Origin: Prorocentrum cordatum
Taxonomy: Eukaryota; Sar; Dinophyceae; Prorocentrales; Prorocentraceae
Assembly: GCA_963575745.1 (NCBI GenBank)
Contig: CAUYUJ010015296.1
Location: 22,501 to 86,500 of the forward strand
Direction of reading: 5' to 3'
DNA length: 64,000 bases
Part shown: positions 63,091-64,000 of the stretch, piece by piece
Numbering within the stretch: position 1 is the stretch's first letter
Layout: the number at the start of each line of letters is the position of its first letter
Notes under the pieces: generated by a model
Databases searched by the model: none
What the model was told of the DNA's origin: nothing
The model's input: the letters and a program-made list of their open reading frames with translations, nothing else
Program-made: the position numbers and the translations under genes

Positions 63091-63229
63091 GAGCCTTGGG
63101 CCAGAGGCCAGGATATCCTTCGGGAATTCCCCCCCCCTCCTCTCGAGCACCCCCCCTTCGGGTGCCTCCCAAGCCTCCCCCCGGCCGCCCTGGCTGCCCA
63201 GAGCACCCTCCTGGGGAGCACGGATGAGC

Positions 63230-63660
63230 GACGGGCGCCGCGCAGTAGGGCCCAAGACGCCCCGAGATGGCCTCCAGACGGCCGAAGAGACCCCAAGGAG
63301 GCTCCAAGGTGCTCCCCAGGAGCAACCCCTGATGGCCCCTATTGCTACAGTCTCTTAGGAAGACGTTGATCCTTAGCTGATCTGTTTTTCGAATCTTCAC
63401 GGCGTCGAAGACGGCCCTGGAGGCCCCGCAGATCGCCCCAAGACGGCCCAAGAAGCCCCTGGGAGGACTCCAAGACGACCCCGGAGAGCTCCAAGACCGT
63501 CCAAGAAGTCCCAAGACGGCCCAAGAGGGCCCCAGCAGAGGCCCAAGAGGGAGAGCCCGAACTCACATTTCGAGCCCTCCGCCCCAGGTTGACCCCCGAG
63601 GCCGCCAGCATGCCCCCAAGAGGCCCCCAAGGGCCGCATTAGAAGCCCAAATAAGCCCCC
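63230..63660. repeat. CCAAGACGGCCC short-unit tract
   Basis: Units such as CCCCAAGACGGCCCAAGAAG and GGCCCAAGAGGGCCCCAGCA. The inverse sense of the 36730-37560 array. Confidence 0.8.
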
Positions 63661-64000
63661 AAGAGGCCCCGGGAAGCTTCAAAACTCGCTCTACGAGGCG
63701 CCCGAGAAGCATGCCAAGAGACCCTTCATTACAGGTATCAAAGAAGCCTCTGGCCCCAAACTCCGCAGGCCATAAATCCGCCGCCTCCTCTGGTCTTGCT
63801 ACAGGGGTGCCCGGCGTGCTAAATATCAAGTGTTTTTTTGGTTTTGCTGAATGCTCCCCCTGGGGCTCTGGTCCATTGCGCCGGCCACCCGTAAGGCCGC
63901 GCCAGCCGCAAAATCCACCGAGTTGGATTGTCCTATCACCTCCAAGACGGCCAGGATGGCCCACGATGGTCCAAGATGGCCTCCGAGACGGCCCACGAGG

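Larger units (their letters stand above)
62265..64000. other. Downstream intron or 3' region
   Basis: No convincing next exon. 62590-63090 is an inverted copy of the 52890-53560 repeat. 63230-63660 and 63940-64000 consist of CCAAGACGGCC/CCAAGAGGCCC units. The sequence between is not recognised. Confidence 0.5.

Overview
The window looks like dinoflagellate nuclear DNA, probably from a GC-rich, repeat-rich genome of the Prorocentrum type (the genus is inference). Reasons: almost no long ORF is both non-repetitive and protein-like. The coding sequence I can recognise is cut into short exons on the + strand separated by introns of about 0.8-11 kb. Exon ends follow an AG|G rule with frequent GC and GA 5' splice sites next to GT. 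The introns are packed with microsatellites, minisatellites and short inverted-repeat elements in several copies.

Two spliced + strand genes are supported. (1) 1571-10662: the C-terminal two thirds or so of a mitochondrial PDK/BCKDK-type protein kinase in five exons, with the N-box, the G1 and G2 boxes and the C-terminal sheet in the correct order. N-terminal exons are missing upstream. (2) 14177-62264: a roughly 48-kb gene proposed here. Eight small exons (about 48-115 nt) join in frame into a Gly/Tyr/Gln/Met-rich then Ala/Pro/Gly-rich protein, followed by a His-rich patch and one transmembrane helix. Its family is not recognised and it probably continues past the window.

The other strand holds only relics: an unrecognised protein-like ORF with one in-frame TGA (32778-33560), and a broken Ty1/copia-like retrotransposon (about 34670-39000) that has itself received several insertions.

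Layout: 1-1570 trinucleotide tracts and the edge of a palindromic element; 1.6-10.7 kb kinase gene, with a 90-bp minisatellite in its last intron; 10.7-14.2 kb intergenic; 14.2-62.3 kb giant gene. Its introns contain a CT-rich satellite (18.0-19.6 kb), a ~55-bp satellite ending in a 100-N assembly gap (19.7-20.76 kb), the copia relic (34.7-39 kb), a 25-bp array (40.9-41.4 kb) and a dense cluster of hairpin elements (44-63 kb). At least ten families of ~130-230 bp inverted-repeat elements recur within this one window. One carries GTAAG near its start and TAG near its end, which fits the introner elements described in dinoflagellates. No tRNA, rRNA, spliced-leader gene, CRISPR array or bacterial-type operon was found.
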